The translations under genes and the position numbers were made by a program. The notes under the pieces were generated by a model. That model worked only from the letters and a program-made list of their open reading frames with translations. It ran no database searches and was not told the origin of the DNA. DNA of 64,000 nucleotides from Halocatena halophila (GTDB lineage Archaea; Halobacteriota; Halobacteria; Halobacteriales; Haloarculaceae), in NCBI GenBank assembly GCA_027563145.1, contig CP071306.1, positions 186,001 to 250,000 of the forward strand, given 5' to 3'. Shown piece after piece: positions 9,105 through 17,910 of the stretch. Within the stretch, counting starts at the first letter, position 1, and each line of letters begins with the position of its first letter.

Positions 9105-9430
9105 TGGAACCAAACCAACCACTGGCCGTCTCGTCGCTGCTCGTGGTCGCCACGACACTGATCGCACTCGGGCTATCGGTGTTTCTGGTCTTTCACGCAT
9201 ACCGTGGGTACCGACGCCACAGGAGCCGCCGAATGTTCTACCTCGCGGTGGGGCTGGGGATGCTCACGATCGTTCCGATGGTTGCCGCAATCGGTGTTGT
9301 TGGGTTCGACGGTCCTGCTCACGTTCGATCAGTATCGCTTTCACTCATAGAACGGATGAGTCAAATTGTCGGCCTCTGCTCGATTCTTTATTCCCTTCTT
9401 ATTCCACCTGCGGAATCTACTTCCAAATAG
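9104..9430 (+). CDS. DUF7521-type small membrane protein
   Basis: 108 residues from the ATG at 9104, which overlaps the preceding stop codon. Three hydrophobic segments (about 9-29, 45-66 and 84-103) are separated by a basic loop HAYRGYRRHRSRR. In haloarchaea such proteins are encoded directly after a wHTH gene, as here. The function is unknown; a membrane signal passed to the regulator is a plausible inference. Confidence 0.75.
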   Translation: MEPNQPLAVSSLLVVATTLIALGLSVFLVFHAYRGYRRHRSRRMFYLAVGLGMLTIVPMVAAIGVVGFDGPAHVRSVSLSLIERMSQIVGLCSILYSLLIPPAESTSK

Positions 9431-9449
9431 CAGTCTCCGGCAAACGAGA

Positions 9450-9477
9450 GTTTTTGACCGTCCGAGACCGCTTTTTC
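9450..9477. terminator. T-rich termination region between convergent genes
   Basis: Two T-runs follow the DUF7521 stop on the plus strand (GAGTTTTTGAC near 9451 and CGCTTTTTCG near 9470). Oligo-T after a stop codon is the usual intrinsic terminator signal in archaea. It separates this gene from the convergent carB. Confidence 0.45.
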
Positions 9478-9482
9478 GTTGT

Positions 9483-12400
9483 TTACTCAGCGGATTTTGG
9501 CTGTCCCCAGAACTCCTCGTGGTGTGGACGATCGCTGATAGCCTGCACGTCGAGATCGTCATCTTTCGCCTCGATCGCTTCGAGTGCGGCGTTTGCACTC
9601 GCTTCGGTCGAGAAGTACGTGACCGACTCCTCAACGGCGACCTCAAGTGGCTCGCGTTCACGGGAAATAATCAGGTCGATCTCGCCGTCACGAATCGCCT
9701 CCGCAAATGCCTCGGTGTCCTCGAACTCGACGATATCGAAATACTCCTCGAAGCCGTCCACATCGAGTGTCACCACGGCCGTCCCCTCGGTGGGAACTGG
9801 CTTGCCGGTGGCATCCTGGGCCTTATCATACGCCTTGCCAAAGGAGGTTGCAGTGCCCATGATCTCGCCGGTCGATTTCATTTCCGGTCCAAGCCGTGGA
9901 TCGCTGCCCGGCAGCCGATCGAACGGCAAGACGACCTCCTTGACGCTCGTGTGCGTCGGCACCATCTCGGTCACGTCCATCTCCGAGAGCGTCTCGCCAG
10001 CCATCACCTTGGCGGCGAGCTTTGCGATCGGCACACCAGTGGCCTTCGAGACGAATGGCACGGTCCGGGAGGCCCGTGGATTTGCCTCAAGTACGTACAC
10101 CTCGCCGTCTTGCACGGCGAGCTGGACGTTCAACAACCCAACCGTCGAGAGCTCGATTGCAATGTCCTCGACGACTTCACGCACCCGACGATTCACGTCA
10201 CGACCTAGCGAACGGGGTGGGATCATACAGGCCGAATCGCCCGAGTGGACGCCAGCGCTTTCGACGTGTTCCATAATACCACCGATCAGTACGTCCTCGC
10301 CGTCGGAGACGGCATCAACGTCGAGCTCGACGGCATCCTCAAGGAACCGATCGATGAGGATCGGTTTTTCGGGACTGACGCGAACCGCCTCGTCGATGTA
10401 CTGTTCGAGCTCGTCATCGTTGTGGACGACCCGCATTGCCCGACCACCGAGCACGTAGGACGGCCGCACGAGCACCGGATAACCGATGTCGTGTGCCAGC
10501 GCAAGCGCCTCGTCTTCGCTCCGTGCAGCCCCACCCTCGGGCTGGGCGATATCAAGCGACTCCATCAGGGCGTTGAATCGATCGCGGTCTTCTGCAAGAT
10601 CCATCGCCTCGACCGACGTGCCCAGAACGGCACAGTCGAGTCCACGGCGCTCGAGTTCGGCTTCGAGTGGCGTTCCCACGTTAACGGAGGTCTGGCCACC
10701 GAACTGAACCATCACACCGTCAGCGTTCGTCCGCTCGATCACGTCAGCGAGCTCCTCGGCAGTGATTGGCTCGAAAAAGAGCCCATCTGAGGTGTCATAG
10801 TCTGTACTGACGGTCTCTGGATTGTTGTTCACCACGTGCGCGTCAATATCGAGGTCGCCAAGCGCCTGCACGGCATGAACTGCACAGTAGTCGAACTCCA
10901 CACCCTGTCCGATGCGGATCGGACCACCACCAACGACGACCACACTGTCAACGTGGGTGTCGACTTTCACTTCCGAATGCGTGCTGTCGATGTCGGCGAC
11001 GGGATCCCGAGCCGAGTAGTAATACGGCGTCGAGGCGGCGAACTCCCCGGCGCACGTATCGACCTGCTTGAACTGCCGATCAGTCGCCGTCGCCTCGACC
11101 GTCTCGACCGAGTCGGCCGACGCAGAGGCGGTGTAGCCGGCCGCCGCTGCTGTCGCGTTCGCGTGTGTCTCATCGTCGGCCGGACCTGCCTCGGTCAGAC
11201 TCGCTACCTGCTCGTTGGTGAATCCCGCGTCGGCGGCGAGCTCAAGCTCACCAAACTGTGCGTTCTGTGCCACGTGGGCGATCCGTCCGAACCGCTCGAC
11301 GTACCACTCCTCGATGTCGGTCAGCTCGACGACTTCTTCGGTGGTGTAGCCGCGATCGAACGCCTCGAAGATGGCGTACGGGCGATCCGGAGAGGGCCGC
11401 TCGAGATACCGCTCTTCGAGCGTCGCATCGCTGACCGTCTCCCAGTCGACGCTTGGCTCGTACTCACTCGATCGCAACGCCTTGAGCAGGCTCTCTTCGA
11501 ACGTCCGACCGATAGCCATCGCCTCGCCGGTGGATTTCATCGCCGTGGTGAGCGTAAAGTCCACGTCATCGAACTTATCCTGTGGCCAGCGTGGCACCTT
11601 CGTCACCACGTAGTCGATCGCCGGCTCGAACGCAGCCGTCGTCTCGCCGGTGATCTCGTTTTTGATCTCGTGGAGGCGCTTTCCGAGTGCGACCTTCGCG
11701 GTCACGCGCGCAATTGGATAGCCAGTTGCCTTCGATGCGAGTGCCGAAGAGCGCGACACGCGAGGGTTGACCTCGACAACGCGATACTCGCCCGAGGGCG
11801 TTCCGTCGTCACGCCAGGCGAACTGAATATTACAGCCACCCTGAATTCCGAGCTCTCGAATCACGTCGAGTGCGGCCGTCCGCATCACCTGGTGTCCATC
11901 GTCCGGAATCACCTGGCTCGGCGTGACGACCGTGGACTCGCCCGTGTGAATGCCCATCGGATCGATGTTCTCCATGTTACAGATGATGATACACGAGTCG
12001 GACTCATCGCGCATCACCTCGTATTCGAGCTCAACCCAGCCAGATATCGATTCGGTGATCTGCACTTCGTGATTCCGGGAGAGCTGAAAGCCCTTGCGAA
12101 CCCGCTCTTTGAGCTCGTCCATCTCCTCGACAACACCACTCCCGCTACCACCGAGCGTGTACGCCGTCCGCATGATCACTGGCAGTCCCCCAACCGCCTC
12201 AACGGCGTCCTCGACCTCATCCATCGCCGTGACGGTTTCGGACCGACAGACGGGCTGATCGATCGATTTCATCCGCTCGCGGAACAGATCCCGATCTTCG
12301 GTCGCGTAGATCGTATCCAGGGGCGTGCCCATGATCTCGACATCGTACTCTTCGAGGACGCCCTGTTCGGCGAGCTCTGCTGTCACGTTCAGTCCAGTCT

Positions 12401-12671
12401 GTCCGCCGAGCCCCGCGATCACACCGTCTGGATTCTCGGTGCGAACGATCTCTGCGATTGCCTCGGTGGTAATCGGTTCGATATACACCTTATCGGCCAT
12501 CTCCGGATCTGTCATGATCGTCGCTGGATTCGAATTGACGAGCACGACTCGTGCGCCTTCCTCCTGGAGCGCGCGACAGGCCTGTGCGCCTGAATAGTCG
12601 AATTCGGCGGCCTGACCGATCTGTATCGGTCCACTTCCGATCAACAAAATCGTCCGGTCCTCATCACTCAT
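9483..12671 (-). CDS. carB: Carbamoyl-phosphate synthase large subunit
   Basis: 1062 residues from the ATG at 12671. The start is supported by a TATA-like box centred near 12698, 27 nt upstream; the ATG at 12692 would not have one. The protein shows the duplicated architecture of CarB: an N-terminal ATP-grasp half starting TILLIGSGPIQIGQAAEFDY, a second half starting VVVVGGGPIRIGQGVEFDY near residue 570, and a C-terminal allosteric MGS-like domain (about 940-1062). CarB uses ammonia delivered by CarA, bicarbonate and two ATP to make carbamoyl phosphate for pyrimidine and arginine synthesis. No carA is adjacent on either side, although the two genes are often neighbours. Confidence 0.98.
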   Translation of the reverse strand: MSDEDRTILLIGSGPIQIGQAAEFDYSGAQACRALQEEGARVVLVNSNPATIMTDPEMADKVYIEPITTEAIAEIVRTENPDGVIAGLGGQTGLNVTAELAEQGVLEEYDVEIMGTPLDTIYATEDRDLFRERMKSIDQPVCRSETVTAMDEVEDAVEAVGGLPVIMRTAYTLGGSGSGVVEEMDELKERVRKGFQLSRNHEVQITESISGWVELEYEVMRDESDSCIIICNMENIDPMGIHTGESTVVTPSQVIPDDGHQVMRTAALDVIRELGIQGGCNIQFAWRDDGTPSGEYRVVEVNPRVSRSSALASKATGYPIARVTAKVALGKRLHEIKNEITGETTAAFEPAIDYVVTKVPRWPQDKFDDVDFTLTTAMKSTGEAMAIGRTFEESLLKALRSSEYEPSVDWETVSDATLEERYLERPSPDRPYAIFEAFDRGYTTEEVVELTDIEEWYVERFGRIAHVAQNAQFGELELAADAGFTNEQVASLTEAGPADDETHANATAAAAGYTASASADSVETVEATATDRQFKQVDTCAGEFAASTPYYYSARDPVADIDSTHSEVKVDTHVDSVVVVGGGPIRIGQGVEFDYCAVHAVQALGDLDIDAHVVNNNPETVSTDYDTSDGLFFEPITAEELADVIERTNADGVMVQFGGQTSVNVGTPLEAELERRGLDCAVLGTSVEAMDLAEDRDRFNALMESLDIAQPEGGAARSEDEALALAHDIGYPVLVRPSYVLGGRAMRVVHNDDELEQYIDEAVRVSPEKPILIDRFLEDAVELDVDAVSDGEDVLIGGIMEHVESAGVHSGDSACMIPPRSLGRDVNRRVREVVEDIAIELSTVGLLNVQLAVQDGEVYVLEANPRASRTVPFVSKATGVPIAKLAAKVMAGETLSEMDVTEMVPTHTSVKEVVLPFDRLPGSDPRLGPEMKSTGEIMGTATSFGKAYDKAQDATGKPVPTEGTAVVTLDVDGFEEYFDIVEFEDTEAFAEAIRDGEIDLIISREREPLEVAVEESVTYFSTEASANAALEAIEAKDDDLDVQAISDRPHHEEFWGQPKSAE

Positions 12672-12691
12672 TACTCGATACCATTCGCTCA

Positions 12692-12704
12692 TCGTAATAA
12701 GCTC
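12692..12704 (-). promoter_or_regulatory. TATA-like box of carB
   Basis: On the minus strand GAGCTTATTACG (12693-12704) is centred about 27 nt before the ATG at 12671. This is the spacing of a leaderless haloarchaeal promoter, and it supports that start. Confidence 0.5.
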
Positions 12705-12822
12705 GGCGAAATTCTACGAAAGTCGGAACTCAATTACGAAATTCGGAACCACCGCGAGACCGGTCACACCAAAAGCCTATCGAACCATTTGCAATTGCGA
12801 CAGTCGACGGGCTCTGTTTCGT

Positions 12823-13044
12823 TTACAGCACGCGGATCCGATACCGATACGGTTGTTCTTCGATCACCTCAACTGCACCATCCGATTGGCGACCTAGAAT
12901 GGTCGCGATCTGGTGTGAGCTATCGAACGCCTCGCCATGTTCGTCGAGCAGTTCGTAGATCTCGCGGGCCGTCAGTGGTTGTTCCGGGTCGATTTCCCCC
13001 AGTACCTGTCGTATCCGTTCGAACTCTCCCCGGTGGACGGACAT
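12823..13044 (-). CDS. Small acidic protein, possible winged helix
   Basis: 73 residues, acidic, starting MSVHRGEFERIRQVLGE. The middle (about 23-50), with TAREIYELLDEHGEAFDS and HQIATILGRQ, reads like the two helices of a winged helix, and the C-terminus (VEVIEEQPYRYRIRVL) like a wing. This composition is typical of conserved haloarchaeal small proteins. The function is unknown. It lies upstream of carB on the same strand with a 151-base gap, so co-transcription is uncertain. Confidence 0.72.
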   Translation of the reverse strand: MSVHRGEFERIRQVLGEIDPEQPLTAREIYELLDEHGEAFDSSHQIATILGRQSDGAVEVIEEQPYRYRIRVL

Positions 13045-13113
13045 ACCAGTAGGAACGATTCCGAGCCCAATAAAGCCAGTACCCAGGTTCTTGGTGGTTT
13101 GTTACTGGATGGC

Positions 13114-13644
13114 TCACGCTGGACTGTCGTGTTCGTCGGTGAACTCCCTTGCATCGCGATACTGTTCAACAAACGCACTCACGTCAAACTCGTGCATTTG
13201 CCGTTCAAACGTACTCATTGCCTCGCTATCCTCGGCGTGGCTGATGGCGTGTTCCATCAGTTCGACGATGAGTTCGACGACGATTTCGTGGAGGCGTCTC
13301 GCATCGAACTGGGCGATCCAGACCATCGAATAGCCGACGGTTCCATCCTCGCCCACGGATTCGCTCACGATCGATTCGGGAAACTCCTCGCGGACGATGC
13401 CCATGAGATGGAGGGTTGAAAATGGGGATCCGTCGGTGGTTTCGACGACCTCGTTCAACACGGCCACGAGATCTTCGGGAACGAACCGGCTCAACGGATG
13501 TACATCCTGAACGACTGCATGGCGATCACCACACGAACACGACAGCTCACGCAGTCCCATATCGAGCGTGTGGTAATCGATTGTCTCCCCACACGGGAGC
13601 GAAAGGTCTGATTCGTCCTCTCCAGGGACGCGTGGTTCTGCCAT
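13114..13644 (-). CDS. DUF5815 family haloarchaeal protein
   Basis: 176 residues from the ATG at 13644. The start MAEPRVPGEDESDLSLPCGE and the following LRELSCSCGDRHAVVQDVHP match my memory of DUF5815. Cys24, Cys42 and Cys44 with nearby His residues suggest a metal-binding N-terminal part, and FVPEDLVAVLNEVVET begins a helical remainder. Function unknown. A clear TATA-like box (13670-13678) sits 29 nt upstream and overlaps the end of the next gene. Confidence 0.82.
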   Translation of the reverse strand: MAEPRVPGEDESDLSLPCGETIDYHTLDMGLRELSCSCGDRHAVVQDVHPLSRFVPEDLVAVLNEVVETTDGSPFSTLHLMGIVREEFPESIVSESVGEDGTVGYSMVWIAQFDARRLHEIVVELIVELMEHAISHAEDSEAMSTFERQMHEFDVSAFVEQYRDAREFTDEHDSPA

Positions 13645-13669
13645 ACGCGACCGTACTTGCGGGCGACGG

Positions 13670-13678
13670 TTAAATATC
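13670..13678 (-). promoter_or_regulatory. TATA-like box of the DUF5815 gene
   Basis: The minus strand reads CGATATTTAACC over 13668-13679, centred about 29 nt before the ATG at 13644. It overlaps the stop codon of the upstream acidic-protein gene, so the two genes probably have separate promoters. Confidence 0.5.
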
Positions 13679-13882
13679 GCGCTCTGTGTCGTCTGCTGTT
13701 TGGTCCGTATCGGCTTCTGCTGTGCCCGCAACGTCTACCTCGACTTCGATTTCGATTTCGAGCCCGTCAACCTCAAGCTCTGCCTCGGCAGTTCGTGTAT
13801 CACCGACTTCGATTTCGAGTTCGTTCTCATCGACTTCAACCTCTACTTCCACGTCGACCGCAACGTCGTTTGCATCAGTCAT
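13670..13882 (-). CDS. Tiny hyperacidic Val/Glu alternating protein
   Basis: 70 residues with 28 Asp/Glu, only two Arg and no Lys. Residues 9-26 and 33-51 alternate a hydrophobic residue (Val, Leu, Ile) with Glu or Asp almost perfectly, as in DVEVEVEVDEN and LEIEIEVEVDV. Such a pattern would make amphipathic beta strands with one acidic face. The C-terminal 18 residues are Thr/Ala/Asp-rich and probably disordered. A TATA-like stretch (GACTTTACC on the minus strand, about 13903-13911) is centred 25 nt before the start. I do not recognise a family. The opposite strand is open too but gives a Ser/Thr-only translation without haloarchaeal character. Confidence 0.65.
   Translation of the reverse strand: MTDANDVAVDVEVEVEVDENELEIEVGDTRTAEAELEVDGLEIEIEVEVDVAGTAEADTDQTADDTERDI
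13738..13860. repeat. Short imperfect TTCGAT-type repeats inside the hyperacidic gene
   Basis: Runs such as TCGATTTCGATTTCGAG (13748-13765) and a similar stretch at 13808-13826 reflect the codons for alternating Val/Ile and Glu/Asp. The repeat can expand or shrink by slippage in steps of six bases (two codons) without breaking the frame. Confidence 0.5.
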
Positions 13883-13915
13883 CCGATGTAGCTACTGGTT
13901 TGAACGGTAAAGTCA

Positions 13916-14305
13916 CTACGGCCAGTCGTCGCGATCAGTTTCGACCGTCGATTCGGTCGTCTCACCATCAGTGAGCTCCCAGCCTGCAGCATCAGCCGCG
14001 TCTTCGAGCCCGAGATATTCCCAGTCGGTTTCTCCGGCGAGCGTCCGATCGTCATCATTTGTTCCGATGAACACGTGTCGGTCGGTGTCGAACTGTCCTT
14101 TGACGTTCTCTAGGCTCTCGCGCTTCCCTCGTGGCCCGGAAAAGAAGTCCTGTCGAATCCGTTTTTTCCGCGTAAAATTCGTGACGACGTAGGTCGGCTT
14201 TTCCGAAACGACACCGATGTAGCTCGTCCACTGGCGTGCGTCGGAAAACACCACGTCGGGCTGTGCAAGCCGTTTGAGCGCCTCCAGCTCGAAGGCAAGC
14301 GTCAT
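13916..14305 (-). CDS. Conserved haloarchaeal protein (DUF7124-like)
   Basis: 129 residues from the ATG at 14305. It begins MTLAFELEALKRLAQPD, continues with a compact domain (SEKPTYVVTNFTRKKRIRQ, about 38-56), and ends in an acidic Thr-rich tail. I recall this family as a haloarchaeal conserved domain placed near DUF5815-type genes, but the name is from memory. A TATA-like box (minus strand TATCTTTTGG, about 14330-14339) lies about 28 nt upstream. Function unknown. Confidence 0.72.
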   Translation of the reverse strand: MTLAFELEALKRLAQPDVVFSDARQWTSYIGVVSEKPTYVVTNFTRKKRIRQDFFSGPRGKRESLENVKGQFDTDRHVFIGTNDDDRTLAGETDWEYLGLEDAADAAGWELTDGETTESTVETDRDDWP

Positions 14306-14373
14306 TTCGCTGCTCCCACTGGTTTGCATACCAAAAGATACGTCGTCCGAGTCAAAACGACTTCGGAGTGGGC

Positions 14374-15636
14374 CTACTGCTCGGCTTCTTGCGGAGTGAA
14401 CTGCTCCATCGAAATCGACTCCTCGAGAAGTGCCTCTTTACGGTCGCTCACGTCGATCTGCTGGCGGGCAAGTCGTTTGAGCGTCGTCTGTGGGGCCAGA
14501 TCGCCTATGAGCACGCCACCGATTACTTTGCCGTCTTTCAACACGACGCGACGCCACTCGGAGTCGGAGTATTTGCGTTCGACGGCGTCATCGCCGATTG
14601 TCGGGTGACCAAACGAAAGAAATGGGAAATCAAAGTGTGTGATCGAGTAGGACGACACCCAGTGGAAGGTAGCCTCATCAACGTCACTGCCAGTGTCACG
14701 TACCATGTTCGTCCCGGCGATCGAGCCCTGCTCTTTTGCGCTTCCCCAGGCACCGTTTTGGGCCTGCTCGCCGAGAATCTGATCGTAGAAATACGTCACG
14801 TCGCCGGCCGCATAGACGTTGTCGACGTTCGTTCGCATCTGTTCGTCAACGACGATTGAGCCATCATCGGTGAGCTCAATTCCACTTCCGCGAAGAAATT
14901 CCGTGTTGAAGTTCAGCCCAATCGCAATGCCGACGAAATCGGTCTCGTATCGCTCGCCATTCGGGTCGATGACCGCACTCACGTGACCAGAATCGTCCAC
15001 TTCGAACCGTTCGACACCGCTTTCGAACACGGGCGTCACGTCGCGTTTGCGCATTGCCTCGTGCATGATCTCTGCGCCTTCCTCATCGAGCGCGTATCGC
15101 CACCAGGCGTTGCCCCGCATCAGGTAGTCGGCGCGAACGTCCTGTGCGCCACAGATCGCCGCCAGATCGATACCAAGCAGTCCTGCCCCGATGATCACGC
15201 CGTTTTCGGCACGATCTGCGTGTTCTTCGATTGCACGTGCGTCCTCAAACGTCCAGAAGTGATGAATCCCGTCGGCGTCGCTGTTCTCGACGGGCAACTG
15301 CGCCGGCGTTCCCCCGGTCGCTAACAACAGAGAATCGTACTCAATCGACTCGCCCGAGTGCGTGTGAATGATCTGGGCGTTCGTGTCGATCTGCGTCACC
15401 ATCGTGTTCAGTTTGAGCTCAATGTCCCGCTCGTCGTACCACTCCGGCTGGTGGATCGATATGGGACCCTCGGGCATTTTCCCCTTGGCAAACTCTTTGA
15501 TTAGAATTCTGTTGTAAAGTGCCTCACCCTCGTCGGTGAGTACAGTGATCTCGGCAGCGGGGTCAGCTTCACGAATCGTTTCCGCGGCTGAACTCCCCGC
15601 GATGCCGTCGCCAATAATTACGTGCGACGTGCCCAT
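14374..15636 (-). CDS. NAD(P)/FAD-dependent oxidoreductase (rubredoxin reductase/NirB N-terminal type)
   Basis: 420 residues. The FAD-binding dinucleotide motif VIIGDGIAGSSAAE is at 6-19, the NAD(P) motif GVIIGAGLLGIDLAA at about 146-160, and the second FAD motif VYAAGDVTYF near 280. There is no N-terminal redox cysteine pair, so it belongs to the pyridine nucleotide-disulfide oxidoreductase fold without a disulfide, as in ferredoxin/rubredoxin reductases and the front half of NirB. It likely passes electrons from NAD(P)H to a small carrier or other acceptor. A TATA-like CATTAAG (minus strand, near 15663) is 27 nt upstream. It is divergent from the DUF6149 gene, with a strong dyad in between. 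Confidence 0.9.
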   Translation of the reverse strand: MGTSHVIIGDGIAGSSAAETIREADPAAEITVLTDEGEALYNRILIKEFAKGKMPEGPISIHQPEWYDERDIELKLNTMVTQIDTNAQIIHTHSGESIEYDSLLLATGGTPAQLPVENSDADGIHHFWTFEDARAIEEHADRAENGVIIGAGLLGIDLAAICGAQDVRADYLMRGNAWWRYALDEEGAEIMHEAMRKRDVTPVFESGVERFEVDDSGHVSAVIDPNGERYETDFVGIAIGLNFNTEFLRGSGIELTDDGSIVVDEQMRTNVDNVYAAGDVTYFYDQILGEQAQNGAWGSAKEQGSIAGTNMVRDTGSDVDEATFHWVSSYSITHFDFPFLSFGHPTIGDDAVERKYSDSEWRRVVLKDGKVIGGVLIGDLAPQTTLKRLARQQIDVSDRKEALLEESISMEQFTPQEAEQ

Positions 15637-15768
15637 GCAGAGACGATACGGAGCCGCGCTTAATGTGGATTGCTATCTCGATTATTCACCATATTTGTTC
15701 ATACCGGCCACCCAGACACGCTTCTCACCAACTCTCGATGCAGAAAACGGTTGATAAACGGCATCATG

Positions 15769-15799
15769 ACACGAATAAGTTTATTTTCATTATTCGTGT
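15769..15799. promoter_or_regulatory. Perfect 10-base inverted repeat (operator candidate) in a divergent promoter region
   Basis: ACACGAATAA (15769-15778) and TTATTCGTGT (15790-15799) are exact reverse complements separated by GTTTATTTTCA. It lies 60 bases before the DUF6149 start (15859) and 133 bases before the oxidoreductase start (15636). The AT-rich spacer could serve as a TATA element. This is the strongest dyad in the window. The regulator is not identifiable from sequence. Confidence 0.55.
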
Positions 15800-15858
15800 A
15801 GAATACGACCGTACCCGTCGATCAACATTCTTGTGACTCTATCGAGTAGTGGTACTAC

Positions 15859-16452
15859 ATGAAGATCAAACAAACCGCCCGTCACTGGGCCACCAAACAG
15901 GCGCTGACCGTTCCGGGGGTCCGATCGGTCACGCGATCGGGGCTTGTCTATCTCCACACCCGAATCTTCCTCTCGAAGGCCGACCCTTCCCATCGAGATG
16001 AGCGCACAGACCATCTGGATGCGCTCTTTGAGGGGACGATCGATGCGTACACTGCTGGACTAACGGCGGGGTATACTGAGGCAGAGGCACGTGAAATCAC
16101 ACACATTCAGGCCAATTTCGACTTCTACAATCACGGCTGGGTCGAGATGATGGAGATTCCGGTGAGCGAAATCGAGACGCATTACGATCGGTATCGAGAG
16201 TTCTTCGAGGCCCACGACATCACGATCGAGCAACCACTCGGGGAATTTCGACCAACCACAGTGCCAACAGCACCCAAAACGCCGGACAAACTCGAGTCAC
16301 TCGATCCAGAACGTGATCAACCGAACGCAGAAGGCGGATACGCAGACGACGTGTACGTCGAAGATGAGTCTGGAAACGTCCAGGTTGGTGACACCGAGCA
16401 ACCAGACGATGTTGATCTCTCCGATGCCGTTGGTTCACCGGACGATCCGTGA
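15859..16452 (+). CDS. DUF6149 family haloarchaeal protein
   Basis: 197 residues. The first ~140 residues match the haloarchaeal DUF6149 pattern: MKIKQTARHWATKQALTVPG, HTRIFLSKADPSHRDER, and EAREITHIQANFDFYNHGW. The last 60 are an acidic, Pro/Asp-rich tail that looks disordered. No catalytic motif is recognisable. The gene stands alone behind the dyad at 15769-15799, and its stop is 4 bases before the convergent oxidoreductase gene. Confidence 0.83.
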   Translation: MKIKQTARHWATKQALTVPGVRSVTRSGLVYLHTRIFLSKADPSHRDERTDHLDALFEGTIDAYTAGLTAGYTEAEAREITHIQANFDFYNHGWVEMMEIPVSEIETHYDRYREFFEAHDITIEQPLGEFRPTTVPTAPKTPDKLESLDPERDQPNAEGGYADDVYVEDESGNVQVGDTEQPDDVDLSDAVGSPDDP

Positions 16453-16456
16453 ATAG

Positions 16457-17809
16457 CTACTGGGGCGTTGGCGTGGACACGTCGGTCTCGTTGGCTGGTT
16501 CTATCTGTTCTGTGATCAAATCGGCACACGAATAGCCGGCTTCGATAGCACCGTTGAGACTTCGTTCTGGATACTGAGCGTTGCTGGCCATGCCGGCGTA
16601 GTAGAGCCCCTCGGCCACGTCGTCAGCGAGATCGTACGGGACAACCATATCGAGATAGCCACGCTCGTAAATCGGAGCCGTACGTGGATTCCGAGCAATT
16701 CGAACGTTCGAGACCACGTCCCGATCGAATGACGGGAACAGCGATTCGATTCCCGAGAGCCAGTGCTCGGTGAGTTCATCGTCATCGAACTGCCAGAGCT
16801 GTTCGGATTCATCCTGAACGTAGCTGGCAACATAAAGGAGATGATCTCCACCGTATCGGTCCGTTGGAATGAAGTTCGTGTGCTCGATCAACGCCCCGAA
16901 CGGTGCCTCGTCGGCGACGTTGAGCCAGTAGGTGTCCATCAGCGATTCCTCCATCTCGATGACGGCACACACGGAGGCCTGAAAGTCAATTTCACATGGA
17001 TGGCCCGTGAGCGACTCGAGCACGTTCGGCATCGTCGCAACAACGACTCCATCTACATCGTAGTCGGTCGTTCCGTCGGCAGTTTCGACAGTCATCGATT
17101 CGACTCGATCGTCAAATCCCAGCTCTGTTACCCGAGCGTCTGTGGTGATATTCTTTGCTCCAACTGCCGAAATCAGCGCATCGAGGAACACGCCAAAGCC
17201 ACCGTCGATGTATCCCAGAATCTCTCCGTTGAGAAGGTCGCGCTCTCCACGGAATTTGACACGACCCAGCAGCCAGGCAGCACTCACGTCCTCTTTTCGG
17301 CTCCCGAATTTGGCGTCGAGTAGTGGTTCGAAAAACGTCTCATACACCGTTTCGGTCGTGTGGTCGATGGCAAACTCTTTGACCGACGTTTCTTCGAAAT
17401 CGGAGAGCCGCTCGTAGGTGTCGAACGACGGAATGCCACCACGCACGTCGATGTCGAGTGTCAACATCCCGAGTCTGAATTTATCGTACAGACTCCAGTG
17501 TGGAAAGGTGAGAATTTCCCACGGCGTATCCATCGGATGGATCTCACCATCAACGTAGTAGGCGTTTTTCCCCACGTGCCACTCGACGCGATCGCCGATG
17601 CCAAGCTCCTCTGCCAGTTCGACGATCGTTTGCTCGGATTTAGAAAGGTGGTGATAGAATGCTTCAATGCGGTCTCCGGCCGTGGGATACGTTCGGGCGA
17701 GTCCACCAACGTCGCTGCTCGCCTCGAACACCTGTACGTCGTAGCCAGCCTGCTGGAGGCGATACGCTCCAGCGAGTCCCGCGATTCCCCCACCAACGAT
17801 CCCGATCAT
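16457..17809 (-). CDS. FAD-dependent amine-oxidase/protoporphyrinogen-oxidase-like protein
   Basis: 450 residues from the ATG at 17809, which puts the FAD motif IGIVGGGIAGLAGAYRL at residues 2-18; the ATG at 17848 would add an odd 13-residue leader. After it come FEASSDVGGLART (28-40) and a C-terminal GLYYAGMASNAQYPERSLNG motif that contacts FAD. This is the pattern of the NAD(P)-binding-like flavin amine oxidase superfamily, the branch near phytoene desaturase, protoporphyrinogen oxidase and UDP-galactopyranose mutase. In haloarchaea such genes are often annotated simply as NAD(P)/FAD-dependent oxidoreductase. Substrate not assignable. Confidence 0.87.
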   Translation of the reverse strand: MIGIVGGGIAGLAGAYRLQQAGYDVQVFEASSDVGGLARTYPTAGDRIEAFYHHLSKSEQTIVELAEELGIGDRVEWHVGKNAYYVDGEIHPMDTPWEILTFPHWSLYDKFRLGMLTLDIDVRGGIPSFDTYERLSDFEETSVKEFAIDHTTETVYETFFEPLLDAKFGSRKEDVSAAWLLGRVKFRGERDLLNGEILGYIDGGFGVFLDALISAVGAKNITTDARVTELGFDDRVESMTVETADGTTDYDVDGVVVATMPNVLESLTGHPCEIDFQASVCAVIEMEESLMDTYWLNVADEAPFGALIEHTNFIPTDRYGGDHLLYVASYVQDESEQLWQFDDDELTEHWLSGIESLFPSFDRDVVSNVRIARNPRTAPIYERGYLDMVVPYDLADDVAEGLYYAGMASNAQYPERSLNGAIEAGYSCADLITEQIEPANETDVSTPTPQ

Positions 17810-17876
17810 AGCTGTGGTAGGGCCAGCCGTCCGTAAGTTTGTTGTCATCGATCATCGCTCGTGCAGTCTATTCGGG

Positions 17877-17887
17877 TACATTTATCC
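17877..17887 (+). promoter_or_regulatory. TATA-like box of thrB
   Basis: TACATTTATCC is centred 29 nt before the ATG at 17911. This fits a leaderless or near-leaderless transcript. Confidence 0.5.
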
Positions 17888-17910
17888 GATCGCTCGGTTA
17901 ACCAGATGAC

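Noticed and set aside
10836..12593. Open frame of 585 codons on the plus strand inside carB
   Set aside because: It is antisense to the certain carB gene. Its translation is Arg/His/Leu-rich with no family pattern; long antisense frames come from the codon bias of haloarchaeal genes.
13686..13910. 74-codon plus-strand frame opposite the hyperacidic gene
   Set aside because: Almost only Ser, Thr and Val from repeat codons. The acidic minus-strand product fits haloarchaeal composition and has a promoter-like box at the right distance.
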